64,000 nt of DNA from Hibiscus mutabilis (taxonomy: Eukaryota; Streptophyta; Magnoliopsida; Malvales; Malvaceae). Under the pieces are notes generated by a model. The model was not told the origin of the DNA, did not search any database, and saw only the letters and a list, made by a program, of their open reading frames with translations. The stretch lies in the NCBI GenBank assembly GCA_019671005.1, contig CM033726.1, positions 17,543,608 to 17,607,607 on the forward strand, read 5' to 3'. Made by a program: the position numbers and the translations under genes. Positions 34,620 to 45,289 of this stretch are shown piece after piece (the first letter of the stretch is position 1; each line of letters starts with the position of its first letter).

Positions 34620-35135
34620 TGACATTTGTCAAAAAAATTTGATCATTTCTTCCAAATATTAATTTTCAAAAATGTTTGGCATTTTTTTCGAATGTTGATT
34701 CTTTTAATACTTATCATTTCTTCCAAACATTAATTTTAAAAAATGTTTGGCATTTTTTTCATCGAATGTTGATTCTTTTAATACTTATCATTTCTTCCAA
34801 ACATTAATTTTAAAAAATGTTTGGCATTTTTTTTGAATGTCAATTTTTTAATATTTATCATTTCTTCCAAACATTAATTTTAAAAAATGTTTGGCATTTT
34901 TCTCTGAATTTTGATTCTTTTAATATTTGTCATTTACTCCAACAGTTTTCAAAAATGTTTGGCATTTTCTCCGAATTTTGATTCCTTTAATATTTACCTT
35001 TTACTCCAAACATCAGTTTTAAAAAAAGTTTGGCCCCTTTTTTTTTCTAAATCTTGATTTTTCAAGATATCTTTAGTTTTTTTCTCCCAAACACTAGTTT
35101 TTAAAATGTTTGGTAATTTCTTCCAGTTTTATTTT
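34620..35135 (+). repeat. 71-bp tandem repeat array in the A 3' region
   Basis: About seven degenerate units sharing CATTT(C/A)TTCCAAACATTAATTT then AAAATGTTTGGCATTTTT and TGATTCTTTTAATA. Unit starts near 34644, 34715, 34789, 34859, 34931 and 34998 give spacings of 67-74 bp. Confidence 0.8.
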
Positions 35136-36009
35136 CAAAATGACTACCTTTTTATTTGAGGAGAATTAAAGCATAAGGACTGAGAGTTGGTCCCTGCTAA
35201 GATGATGCAAAAAGATTGAATTTAGAGATAAGTTCAGAGAGAAGAGGTATTTTGCCCGCCCTAATGAAGAAGATAAATAAAGAGTCTGAGTGTTGGGTCA
35301 GAGACAAGAAAAATAGTTAAGCCCGAAATAGAATGGGGTAACAATACCCCATGAGGTAACAAGACTGCATAATAGAAAAGCATAGGGGCCCAAAGTTGGT
35401 TTTCCCCAAGATTTTTTGATTAAGTCTAGGAATAAAGATCGAACTCAAATATGAGTTTTGGGAATTGAGGCGTTTTGCTCACCCAAATAATTAGAATAGC
35501 TAAAGACTCTGAGTGTTGGGGTCAAAGACGAAGATAATAGCTTAACCCAAGATTGAATGGGGCAATGTTGAATGAGACGATGAAAGTCCCTACAAAAGAG
35601 TGCTATAGGGACTAGAATGCGATTATTTGCGAAATGGGTAGTGACCCCAAAGAAGAACAAGGCCATTCGCGCAAGAGGATTGAAAGCGTGGGTCTAGTCA
35701 TAGTTGAAATGATTATTCAACTAATAAAGTGAAGACCGAAGAGCATACAGCAGAAAAATGAAAGAAAGAAATTCGAAGAATGGCCTTTCATGGGATAGGA
35801 TTCTAAAATAGATTTGAAAAAGAAGAAGAAAAAAAGAAAAAAGAAAAAAAAGAAGAAAAAGAAGAAGAAGAAATGTGTTACATTGCATGCATCATATAGA
35901 TAGAGGCATACTAACTTAAAAGCATTTTGCTTATTTTAAATAGGTATTTGAAGACAAGCAAAGATTTTGATCTATAGCTTCATGTTGGAGAGGTAGATCT
36001 TATTGAAGA
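35136..36009 (+). other. Element A 3' UTR with a diverged duplication and a purine-rich run
   Basis: Two similar segments of about 270 bp (35180-35400 and 35440-35660) share GACTCTGAGTGTTGGG(G)TCA and GATTGAATGGGG-like words. A GAAGAAGAAAAAAAG run at 35816-35872 resembles the purine run after E's pol (61915-61980). The end, with CATGCATCAT and a following GGTAT, parallels E at 62795-62880. No gene. Confidence 0.6.
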
Positions 36010-38330
36010 TTTCTATTGGTAGCCATTTTGGCGTGAATCCAGTTCTTAAGTCCTCTTGGCCATCTATAAGTCCTCTAGGCAAGATGTTAACCTTATTTTG
36101 ATGTCAAGACTGGTAGAAACAGGGGCATCATTTTAAGGGATTTTGGTAGCCATTTTGGCGTGAATCCTTTTCTTAAGTCCCTTGGGCCATCTGTAAGTCC
36201 TATAAGCAAGATGCTAACCTTATTTTGATGTCAAGACTGGTAGAAACATGGGCATCATTTTAAGGGATTTTGGTAGCCATTTTGGCGTGAATCCATTTCT
36301 TAAGTCCTCCGGGCAACCTGTAAGTCCTCTGGGAAAGATGCTAACCTTATTTTGATGTCAAGACTGGTAGAAACATGAGCATCATTTTAAGGGATTTTGG
36401 TAGCCATTTTGGTGTGAATTCGTTTTTTAAGTCTTCCGGGCTATGTACAAGTCCTTTGGGCAAGATGCTAACCTTATTTTGATGTCAAGACTGGTAGAAA
36501 CAGGGGCATAATTTTAAGGAATTTTGGTAGCCATTTTGGCATGAATCCATTTATTAAGTCCTCCGGGCCATCTGTAAGTCCTCTGGGCAAGATGCTAACC
36601 TTATTTTGATGTTAAGACTGGTAGAAACATGGGCATCATTTTAAGAGATTTTGGTAGCCATTTTGGCGTGAATCCAATTCTTAAGTCCTCTTGGCCATCT
36701 GTAAGTCCTCTAGGAAAGATGCTAACCTTATTTCGATGTCAAGACTGATACAAACAGGGGTAACATTTTAAGGGATTTTGGTAGCCATTTTGGCGTGAAT
36801 CCATTTCTTAAGTCCTCCGGGCCATCTATAAGTCCTATAGGCAAAATGCTAACCTTATTTTGATGTCAAGACTGGTAGAAACATGAGCATCATTTTAAGG
36901 GATTTTGGTAGCCATTTTGGCGTGAATCCATTTCTTAAGTCCTCCGGGCAACTTGTAAGTCCTCTGGGAAAGATGCTAACCTTATTTTGATGTCAAGACT
37001 GTTAGAAACATGAGCATCATTTTAAGGGATTTTGGTAGCCATTTTGGCGTGAATTCATTTTTTAAGTCTTTCGGGCTATGTATAAGTCCTTTGGCCAAGA
37101 TGCTAACCTTATTTTGATGTCAAGACTGGTAGAAACAGGGGCATCATTTTAAGGGATTTCGGTAGCCATTTTGGCATGAATCCATTTATTAAGTCCTCCG
37201 GGCCATCTATAAGTCCTCTGGGCAAGATGCTAACCTTATTTTGATGTTAAGACTGGTAGAAACAGGGGCATCATTTTAAGAGATTTTGGTAGCCATTTTG
37301 GCGTGAATCCAATTCTTAAGTCATCTTGGCCATCTGTAAGTCCTCTAGGCAAGATGCTAACCTTATTTTGATGTCAAGACTGATACAAACAAGGGCATCA
37401 TTTTAAGGGATTTTGGTAGCCACTTTGGCGTGAATCCATTTCTTAAGTCCTCCGGGCCATCTGTAAGTCCTATAGGCAAGATGCTAACCTTATTTTGATG
37501 TCAAGACTGGTAGAAACATGGGCATCATTTTAAGAGATTTTGGTAGCCATTTTGCCGTGAATCCATTTCTTAAGTCCCCCGGGCAACCTGTAAGTCCTCT
37601 GGGAAAGATGCTAACCTTATTTTGATGTCAAGACTGGTAGAAACATGAGCATTATTTTAAGGGATTTTGGTAGCCATTTTGGCGTGAATTCATTTTTTAA
37701 GTCTTCCGGGCCATCTATAAGTCCTTTAGGTAAGATGCTAACCTTATTTTGATGTCAAGATTGGTAGAAACAGGGACATCATTTTAAGGGATTTTGGTAG
37801 CCATTTTGGCGTGAATCCATTTCTTAAGTCCTTCGGGCCATCTGTAAGTCCTCTGGGCAAGATGCTAACCTTATTTTGATGTTAAGACTGGTAGAAACAG
37901 GGGCATCATTTTAAGAGATTTTGGTAGCCATTTTGGCATGAATTCATTTCTTAAGTCCTCCGGGCCATCTATATGTCCTCTAGGCAAGATGCTAACCTTA
38001 TTTTGATGTCAAGACTGGTAGAAACATGGGCATCATTTTAAGGGATTTTGGTAGCCATTTTGGCGTGAATCCATTTATTAAGCCATCTGGGCCATCTGTA
38101 AGTCCTCTGGGCAAGATGCTAACGTTATTGTGATGTCAAGACTGGTAGAAGTAAGGGCATCATTTTAAGGGATTTTGGTAGCCATTTTGGTATGAATCTA
38201 GTTCTTAAGTCCTCCGGGTCATATGTAAATCCCTCGGGCATGATGATTAACCTTATTTTGATGCCAAGACTAGTAGAAACCGGGGCACCATTCTAAGGAA
38301 TATTGGTAGCCATCTTGGCATGAATCCATT
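36010..38330 (+). repeat. 127-bp tandem repeat array, about 19 copies, in the A 3' UTR
   Basis: The word TTTTGGTAGC occurs at 36141, 36268, 36395, 36522 and 36649, exactly 127 bp apart, and the array runs to about 38320. Each unit has GGTAGCCATTTTGGCGTGAA, two near-identical TAAGTCCTC(C/T)GGGC halves, and a GATGTC...GGCATC stem. Copies are highly similar with a few degenerate edge units. Tandem arrays just before the 3' LTR are known in Ogre/Tat elements and can seed satellites. Confidence 0.95.
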
Positions 38331-38554
38331 TAGTAAGACCTCCGGCCATCAGTAAGACCTCCAGGTATGGTGTTAAGCTTTCCTTCGATGTAGAGACGAG
38401 TACAAATTGGGGCATTAGAGATTAAAGTTTGAAGAATTGGCCGAGGAAGAGCGCGAAGTTCAAGAAGAACCCGTGGTTCTAGAGCCAAGGATAGGGAAGT
38501 AGGACAAAAATGAGTGATTTTGATCTTTGCTTTGTTCTCGTTTACAAGAACAAG

Positions 38555-38567
38555 CAAAGAGGGGCAG
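38555..38567 (+). other. Element A polypurine tract
   Basis: GCAAAGAGGGGCAG directly precedes the LTR start TGTAATCACTCA. Confidence 0.65.
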
Positions 38568-38568
38568 C

Positions 38569-40323
38569 TGTAATCACTCATTTGTGTTCGGGTTGTATAA
38601 TATTAATATTATTAATTAATTATAACTATTATTATATGCCCTCAAATATATGTATATATTGTCATTATTAGTGCTTAATAGTTTTGTATGAATATATATT
38701 GTATTATTGTATGTGCATGGGTATACGTGTATATGTTAATATGTATAATATATGCTTGTTATTTACGTATTGCATGTATTATCTTATGAAGTAATATATA
38801 TATCCCTTATATTTTATATGTGCATATTATATATGTATATCGCATGTATGCTTGTATGTGTTAGAATGTGTACATATTTACTATTATTGTATGTATATGT
38901 GTGTGCATGTTTATCAATGTTTATTGTATGTGTATGTATGGTATTTGTATGTATTTTGTACATATGTTGTATGCATATTAATATTATGTTTATTAATTAA
39001 CCAATGTTATTGTTATTGTTATTATTATTATTATTATTGTGTTATAATTAAAAAAGAAAAAACATATCAAATATAAGAACTCATTATGTTTATTTAATTT
39101 AAATGTCCACTCCATTACATAAAAAACCCAATCTGACATTACACCAGGCCCAACCAGCCAGCCCAATCCCCTTGAATATCCAAAAACCCTAGAACGTAAT
39201 AAACCTAAATTTGATATCATTTTTTCCTTTTTGCGTAGCCAACTGTGGACCGTTAGATCATATTTTGATTCAACGGCCACGATTGAACCAAGAAGCCATT
39301 TCATTTGCCGCGCGTGAAGTTCACTCGCCGATAATTCATCTTCTACGCACGCGTGTAATCCATGCGATAGGCTCTTCATATACACATGCCATATGTCACC
39401 ATCAGGAGCTGCTACGTCGCCTCTAATTTTATATCTTGGCTGTCCGTCTTTGGGAAAATCTAGGACATTGATCCAGATTTACATCAATCGTCCAGATTTC
39501 GTCTGATCCCGAGAGCTCTCTATCTCTCGGCCCTTTGCATCCACGTGTCCTGGCTGCCAGATATTTTGCGATCACCGTACACCACCCTTACCGGTTCAAC
39601 AACCCATGCATGGCCAGAAAACATTAAAAATCAAAGGAATGCCAGATCAAGCATAATCAATAGTAATCACATTTATGTTGTTTATTCTTATAAGCAAAAA
39701 AATCAATGACAAAAAAATCAGAGAGCATATACGTGTAAAGAGATCTACCACTTGTACTCAGTTTTCGGGATAAATAAAAAAAAATTCTAGAGGTATATAC
39801 CTTCTTTCTATTTTTGCATGCATTCAAAAATAAAAAAATAACAAAAAGATGAGGATGTTAGGGTTTACCTTTGAACGTTGGCCTTCCTTCACCGGTGACA
39901 AGCCCTCGGTTTTAAACCGAGTAGGGTGAATCGATGAGGGTGAGGGACTTTTATTTTGAAAAGGGTTTGGTTTTTTAAAATAAAAGAGGGATTAGGGGTT
40001 CGATTTTAAGAAACTAAAGGATAAATTTGTTTTAAAAAAGGAGGGGAATTTTTGGGAGATTTTGGGTTGTCACTGGCACCGGTGAAGGTTGGACGGAGTT
40101 GAGTCACGGTGGTTAGAGTGGTGGAGCCACCATCGGTTTCTGGGTTTGGTGGTGGTCCACGGTGGTTTCTGGAAATTTGGGTTGGTGTTCTTCATGAACA
40201 CCATGTGTGTTCTTCATTTTTGGGTGGTTTTGATCTAAAATAGGGAAAGTTTGTTTGATTTTGGTGTTTATCATTAGAAAAAAGGGGGTTATAATTTTAG
40301 GCTGAAAAAATGGCTAAAAGGTT
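38569..40323 (+). repeat. Element A 3' LTR, 3'-truncated
   Basis: It starts TGTAATCACTCATTT, like E's LTR at 48582, and continues to GGCTAAAAGGTT, where similarity with the 5' LTR piece (1-130) stops at a TA microsatellite. The last 1.65 kb of the LTR is missing. The interior includes an AT-rich tract, a (TTA)n run at 39005-39040 and an inverted repeat CCGTTAGATC/GATTCAACGG (39250-39276). Confidence 0.8.
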
Positions 40324-40387
40324 AATATATATATATATATTAAATCCTCAGTCAGTGTTCATATATATATATATATATATATATATT
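40324..40387. repeat. TA microsatellites at the truncation point of the A LTR
   Basis: Two (TA)n runs separated by about 20 bp mark the edge where LTR similarity ends. Such a run could be the breakpoint of the deletion. Confidence 0.7.
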
Positions 40388-40429
40388 GATATAAGTTTTA
40401 AATTTGGAGAGTTAAAAATTTGTTAATAT

Positions 40430-40710
40430 TTAGATTTAGGACTAAATTGATATAATGTATGAGTAATGAGGACCGAATGTGTAACTATACAAATTCATTT
40501 AATTGCCACATCAACATCTCCGATAATTTTTAACGGTCTGTGGCTTGATTGATATCATTTAAATAGTTAAATGGTCTGATTGAAACAATTGAAAGACTAG
40601 TGGTCAAAATAGAATCGAAGCAATAGTTTAGTGGTCATGAGCACAGTTTATCCATTTTTAGTGTGTAGTGTTAGTGGTGCGGAGCGGTGTGCGTCGCCCA
40701 TTCTAATTTT
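40430..40710. repeat. Left member of a diverged direct-repeat pair around the copia fragment
   Basis: The string GGTCAAAATAGAATCGA and its surroundings, ending GCGGTGTGCGTCG(C)CCATTC, recur at about 43190-43355. The pair flanks the copia fragment and could be its eroded LTRs or two copies of a dispersed repeat. Confidence 0.5.
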
Positions 40711-41129
40711 TTTTACACAGTTAAATTCTATTTTCGTTAAAATCATGACAATTTTACCGTATTAGAATTCATGTAAACTTTATTTAAATTCTATTTTAAT
40801 TTTTAAATTTATTTATTTAAATAATAATTTATTAATTTAATATTCTAATTTGGACTCAATTAAATAACAATTAAAAGTTATTAAATTAAATTTTCATATT
40901 ATTTCTTTCATTCACATAAGAGAAAGAATCTATTATTTACACCTCATTATTTAAGTCAAAAAATCATTTCAATAAAGACCCATGATTAAAATCTCATGCA
41001 TATAAAAATACTAAAAGTTGCATTGTTGTAGCTTTTATTCAAGATCTTGTCATAATATATTAGCCTCAAAATATATTACAAAGAGATTATCCTCTATTCT
41101 ACAAGCCTTCAATCTACACTCATCATCAA
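40711..41129. other. AT-rich sequence downstream of the copia fragment
   Basis: AT-rich and non-coding. If the copia element ends here, this would be its 3' UTR or LTR, but no clear TG...CA ends were found. Confidence 0.35.
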
Positions 41130-42205
41130 ACTAGAGAATATACATTATAGACTTAGCTTGGATGTAAATTCATCTAAGGTTACTCTTTATAGTGTCTTTG
41201 TGAGAACATTAGCTAGCTGATCTTTAGTTGAAACAAAATGGAGTTTTGCAACATCATTATTAACCTTCTCGAAGATGAAATGTCTATCAATCTACACACT
41301 TTTGGTTCTGTCATGATGAACCAGGTTTGTGACAATGCTGAAAGATGATTGGCTGTCACTGAACAACTTAAAACTTTGATTGTTATCTAATTTCAGTTCT
41401 GATAGGAATCTCTTTAACTACATACCCTATCAAAATTCAATAGCTATGATTCTATACTCTGTTTCTGCACTACTTTGAGACATCATGTGTTATTTTTTTA
41501 CTTCTCCAAGTAATTAAGTTACCCCAAATAAAACAACAATATTCAATGATAGATTTTTTATCAGTTAACTCTCATGTCCAGTTGGAATCAATGTATATTT
41601 TCACTGATTTTCTCTTTATTTTTTTGAAAATTAAGTCATGCCCAGGGGTAAACTCCAATTACATTAGAATTATGTTAATTGCTTCGAGGTGCTCTTTATA
41701 TGGATCACTCATATACTAACTTAATGTGCTAACTAAAAATAATAATATCTGACCGAATAAGATACAAGTAAATTAATTTCCCAACTAACTTCTAGTACAG
41801 TTCTTTGTCCACTGAACACCCCATTCATCCTTCCTCAATCTTAGGTTTGAATCTATAAGAGTGTATGTTGGTTTGCAACTTAACATACCAATCTCTAAAA
41901 GTAAATCAAGAATATACTTTCTTTGGTTAATAACAAAATCTTTCTTTAGATCTTGCAACCTCCATTCCAAGAAACTACCTAAGATTGCCCAGGTCTCTAA
42001 TTTTAAATTCGATTGTAAGAGCTTTTTAAAATTTTTAACTCTGGTAATATCATCATCAGTAACTATAATGTCATCCACATAAACAATTAAAATTACATTC
42101 TGCTGTCAATTTTACAAAAAGTGTGATCCGTCTGACATTGTTTGTAGCCATTATTTAAAATAATCTTGTTGAATCTATCAAATAAGTATCAATCCAACTT
42201 TTGAC

Positions 42206-42214
42206 TAAATTTAT
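42206..42214. repeat. 9-bp target duplication of the foldback element (TAAATTTAT)
   Basis: TAAATTTAT is repeated at 43017-43025, directly after the other end of the element. Nine bases is the duplication length typical of Mutator-like elements. Confidence 0.9.
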
Positions 42215-43016
42215 GGCTTAACTACAAAATAAGTGTCCAAACTTTACTTATTTTTTGCAATAGGTGCCTAAATTATTTTTTGATTGAAATACATGTCTAA
42301 AGTTTTATTCCGTTACTGTTTTAAGGTAACATCATTAAAAAACTCATCACCCAATCAAAAATTGACACGTGTATTTTATTTTTATTTATTTATTTTTTCA
42401 AAAAAATGAAAAAAAATTTAAAAATCCAAATCCCTAAAACCCAAACCTCCAAATCCCAAAATTAACACCATTGTCGCCGCCGATAGCCTCACCGGACCCT
42501 ACCACCACCGTCGTCAGAGGCTCCCGCCCATTTCTCCCAACCACCCATCGCCGATAACCAGCGAGAAGCGTGCCAATCGGATGTCAAAAGGTTGGAACCT
42601 TTCGTGTTCGACGTCCGATTGGCACGCCTCTCACCGATTACCAGCGATGGGTGGTTGGGGGAATGTGCGGGGGCCTCCGGTGACGATGGTGGTGGAGTTC
42701 GGCGAGACTATCGGTGGCGGTATCGACGTTAATTTTGGGATTTTTGAGTTTTGAATTTTAGGGATTTGGGATTGTTTTGTAATTTCTGTAAGTTTTTAGA
42801 TGTTTTTAAATTATTTTATTTTTGATTTGTTTTATGAAAAATAAAAATAAAAAATAAGCCACGTGTCAAGTTATAATTGGGTGATCAATTTTTTTAACAG
42901 GTTGACTTTAAAATGAACCAATATGAAATGTTAAGTACCTATTTCAACCAAAAAATTATTTAGACATCTATTGTAAAAAAGAGGTAAAATTTAGGCACCT
43001 ATTTTAAAGTTAAGCC
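42215..43016. mobile_element. 802-bp foldback Mutator-like MITE
   Basis: Terminal inverted repeats start GGCTTAAC. Pairing continues inward nearly to the centre near 42597: CACGTGT/ACACGTG-like words, GCCGCCGATAG, CACCACCGTCGTC, CCAACCACCCATCGC and GCGTGCCAATCGGA all have reverse-complement partners in the right half. The arms are therefore about 390 bp each with a few indels. There is no ORF. A transcript would fold into a very long hairpin. It is inserted in the copia RT relic. Confidence 0.9.
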
Positions 43017-43109
43017 TAAATTTATTGAACAAGACTTTGATGTGGATGGTATTCACATCCCCTCTTTAGACGTGGCTAGAATCCCTTTATAAAAATTAAA
43101 TCATTTTTT

Positions 43110-43360
43110 ATAATGAAATTAGTGCCAATATTTTTCCTCAGACTTGTGTGAACTGTTGAAAAATAAATGGTTGGTGGTTTGGTTGACATTATGTAAATAA
43201 TTAAGTGGTCGAAATGATAAAATTAAAAGATAAATGGTCAAAATAGAATCGAGACAATAATTCAGTGGTCATAGATGTAATTTACCTATATTTTAGTATA
43301 TAAATGTGTGTAACATTAGTTATGTAAAGCGGCGTGTCGTCCATTCCAGACTCGTCCCGT
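43110..43360. repeat. Right member of the direct-repeat pair around the copia fragment
   Basis: Shares GGTCAAAATAGAATCGA and GGCGTGTCGTCCATTC-type words with 40430-40710, at roughly 75-80 percent by eye over the best part. Confidence 0.45.
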
Positions 43361-43638
43361 CAAATAATATAAATTATTACAACTTTATATAAGGGGACAA
43401 ACAGCAACGCTGACCCTCTTAGTTATTAAAAAATTACATTTTTAGTCTAACTATAATATTAAACATTTAATTTATGCCTTTTAATTCTTTACTTAAATGA
43501 AAATTGCACTTTTCGTTTCTCATGAAAATTAATTGTTTAATTTAAGTTATTTTAAAAAATATTTTTTTTAGTTTTGATCTCTCTAAATTTTATAATTTTA
43601 TCTCGAATCTTCCTATGCTAAATTTTTTACTTCGTCTC
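43361..43638. other. AT-rich non-coding sequence
   Basis: No gene, repeat end or motif recognised. Confidence 0.5.
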
Positions 43639-44161
43639 TAGAGGTGTTCATTGTTCGGTTAAAACCAAATTAACCGTCCAAATCAAATTAAATTTAGTTA
43701 ATCGGTCGATCATTGAAGTGTTCAATCGATGAATGGTTAAATATTTTTCAAAATTTGACTATCAGTTAATTTGGTTCAAAATCTATTAACTAATCAAAAT
43801 GTTAACATATAACTAATATATTTTAATTTTAATGCCAATCCCAAAGGGAAAAATAAAAAACAATAAATAAAAAACATCTCCCTACTTAATCAAAAATAAA
43901 AAATATATATATCTAACAAAAGAAATTCATTTTAATTTATTGCTACTTGAATTGCTACTTTGAGTCAAACTAAAAATATTAGTAAAAAAATTTGATTAAT
44001 TTGAAACCGACAAAATTAACTTAGCTCGGTTAAGTTAATGATTTAAAAAGAACTGGTTGAACTAACGGTTAAAACTTTTTAAAATTCTGTTAATTTGATT
44101 TTAGATATTTTCATTCAGTTATTAATCGAACTAACCATTTGAACACTCATATTCATCCCTA
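43639..44161. mobile_element. hAT-like MITE candidate, about 520 bp
   Basis: Left end TAGAGGTGTTCATTGTTCGG; right end, reversed, reads TAGGGATGAATATGAGTGTTCA then AATGGTTAGTTCG. Both are variants of a TAGGGGTGTTCA terminal repeat common in plant hAT MITEs, imperfectly matched here. The interior is rich in GGTTAA and TTAACC words that can pair. An 8-bp target duplication is not clean. Confidence 0.45.
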
Positions 44162-44164
44162 CGC

Positions 44165-44640
44165 TCTATCCTAACGGTTAAAAAATGCCCTTAACGTTTG
44201 ACTGAAAAGTCACTTTGACCCCTATTTTTTGGAGCACTTTGACCCTCAACGTTTTATTTCGGATCAAAATGATCCCTCAATGGATGAAAATCATTCGTTA
44301 ATTAACGATAAACACATTGAAATAACATGGAGATCCTACATGGCATCATATATTGAGTGATTAAGGCGTGAGCTATCCCTAATAAAGGCTTGAGTTTGTT
44401 CCCTCTCAAGGTCAAATTGCAAAATCTTTGTAAATGTGCCATTGTTATGTTAGTGTAATGTCGGGTAGCATTTTCACGCCATATAAAGGTGTTTACCGTT
44501 AGTGAACTAACGATTGTTATTCATTGAGGGGTCCTTCAACTAAAAATGAAACATTGAGAGTCAAAATATTCTAAAAAAAGGAGACAAAGTAACTATTCAG
44601 TTAAACATTAAAGGTATTTTTTAGCATTATGCCATGATAT
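44165..44640. mobile_element. MITE-like element with inverted repeats of about 110 bp
   Basis: Left arm from TAAAAAATGCCCTTAACG through CACTTTGACCC(C/T) to GATCCCTCAATG. The right arm is its reverse complement with scattered differences, from CATTGAGGGGTCC to GGTATTTTTTAGCATTATG. The middle has a CATTTTCACGCCATATAAAG segment and no ORF. It abuts the previous MITE. Ends and target duplication are not exact. Confidence 0.55.
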
Positions 44641-45289
44641 TTTTATGTTATTTTTCAAAACTGTGAACTCCGCTATTTAAATATTTCATTTAAGTAAATT
44701 TTATAATAGAAACATATATAAAAATTATTACATTCAAAATTTTCATCAATAATAAATTTAAAACAATAAGAAATCAAGGTTAATATGTGACCTATTTAGT
44801 GAGATGAAAAAAATAATATTTTTTGTATTAACATTTGTGTAATTTGTGCTTTCAGCAACCTTATTACAAAAATTATTATAAGGTTGGGATGCTTTATTTA
44901 ATTTGATAGTGTTTTATATAATTTATACTCACCGCAACTTATCCTAGCGTCAGGCCTGAGTCATTTTTTTTTCTTGCCCGGGTTGGAGGGTTGGGCAAGT
45001 CCAAACCATATTTTTTTATTATCCAAAGTAATATTGAAAAATTAAATTATATTAATATTTTATATTTAAATTCAAATAAGCATTTTTTTTTTGTATCTTA
45101 GATATAAATTTAAATTAGATTAGGATGACAATTTAGCTCAAACTTGACGAATCTAATCTGATAGGCCTAATTTTTTTTTTAATTTGGATTTGAGTCCAGT
45201 TTTGAAAAAGATCGAATGGGATCAGGACATATTTGAGTTTAAAATAAAATTATTCGACCCATATATATAATTACAAAAAGTAAAATAAT
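44641..45289. other. AT-rich non-coding sequence
   Basis: Contains a CCCGGGTTGGAGGGTTGGGC stretch near 44975 of the kind seen in dispersed plant repeats. No gene. Confidence 0.4.

Larger units (their letters stand above)
1..40323 (+). mobile_element. Element A: decayed Ogre/Tat-like Ty3/gypsy retrotransposon, outermost layer of the nest
   Basis: The left part (1-4275) holds a partial 5' LTR, a primer-binding site and a broken gag. The right part (33526-40323) holds a 3' UTR with tandem repeats, a polypurine tract and a truncated 3' LTR. Bases 1 to about 130 match 40199-40322, which ties the two LTR pieces together and implies a full LTR near 3.4 kb. The first bases of the 3' LTR match the start of element E's LTR, so A and E belong to related families. 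B interrupts A between 4276 and 33525. No ORF1, protease, RT or integrase of A is visible, so A is an internally deleted or non-autonomous copy. Confidence 0.8.
41130..43100 (-). pseudogene. pol: Ty1/copia pol fragment (RT and RNase H), interrupted by a MITE
   Basis: Minus strand. A decayed LHGDL-to-MEIPPGF-like region and the GLKQSPRAW-type region lie at 43026-43100 and are cut by the element at 42215-43016. The RT then continues with FDRFNKII, a DHT core and the copia active site MDDIIVT (42060-42078), then LGSFLEWRL, NQRKYILDLLLEIGML and KPTYTLIDSN (41800-41990). RNase H and the C-terminal DRTK, DRHFI and TKDQLANVLTKTL pieces are at 41180-41330. There are many stops. Gag, protease and integrase are missing, so this is a relic of a copia element. 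Confidence 0.85.

Noticed and set aside
36010..38330. Array considered as CRISPR-like or as a centromeric satellite
   Set aside because: Units are contiguous without variable spacers and sit between retroelement coding space and a 3' LTR, so they belong to a retrotransposon UTR.
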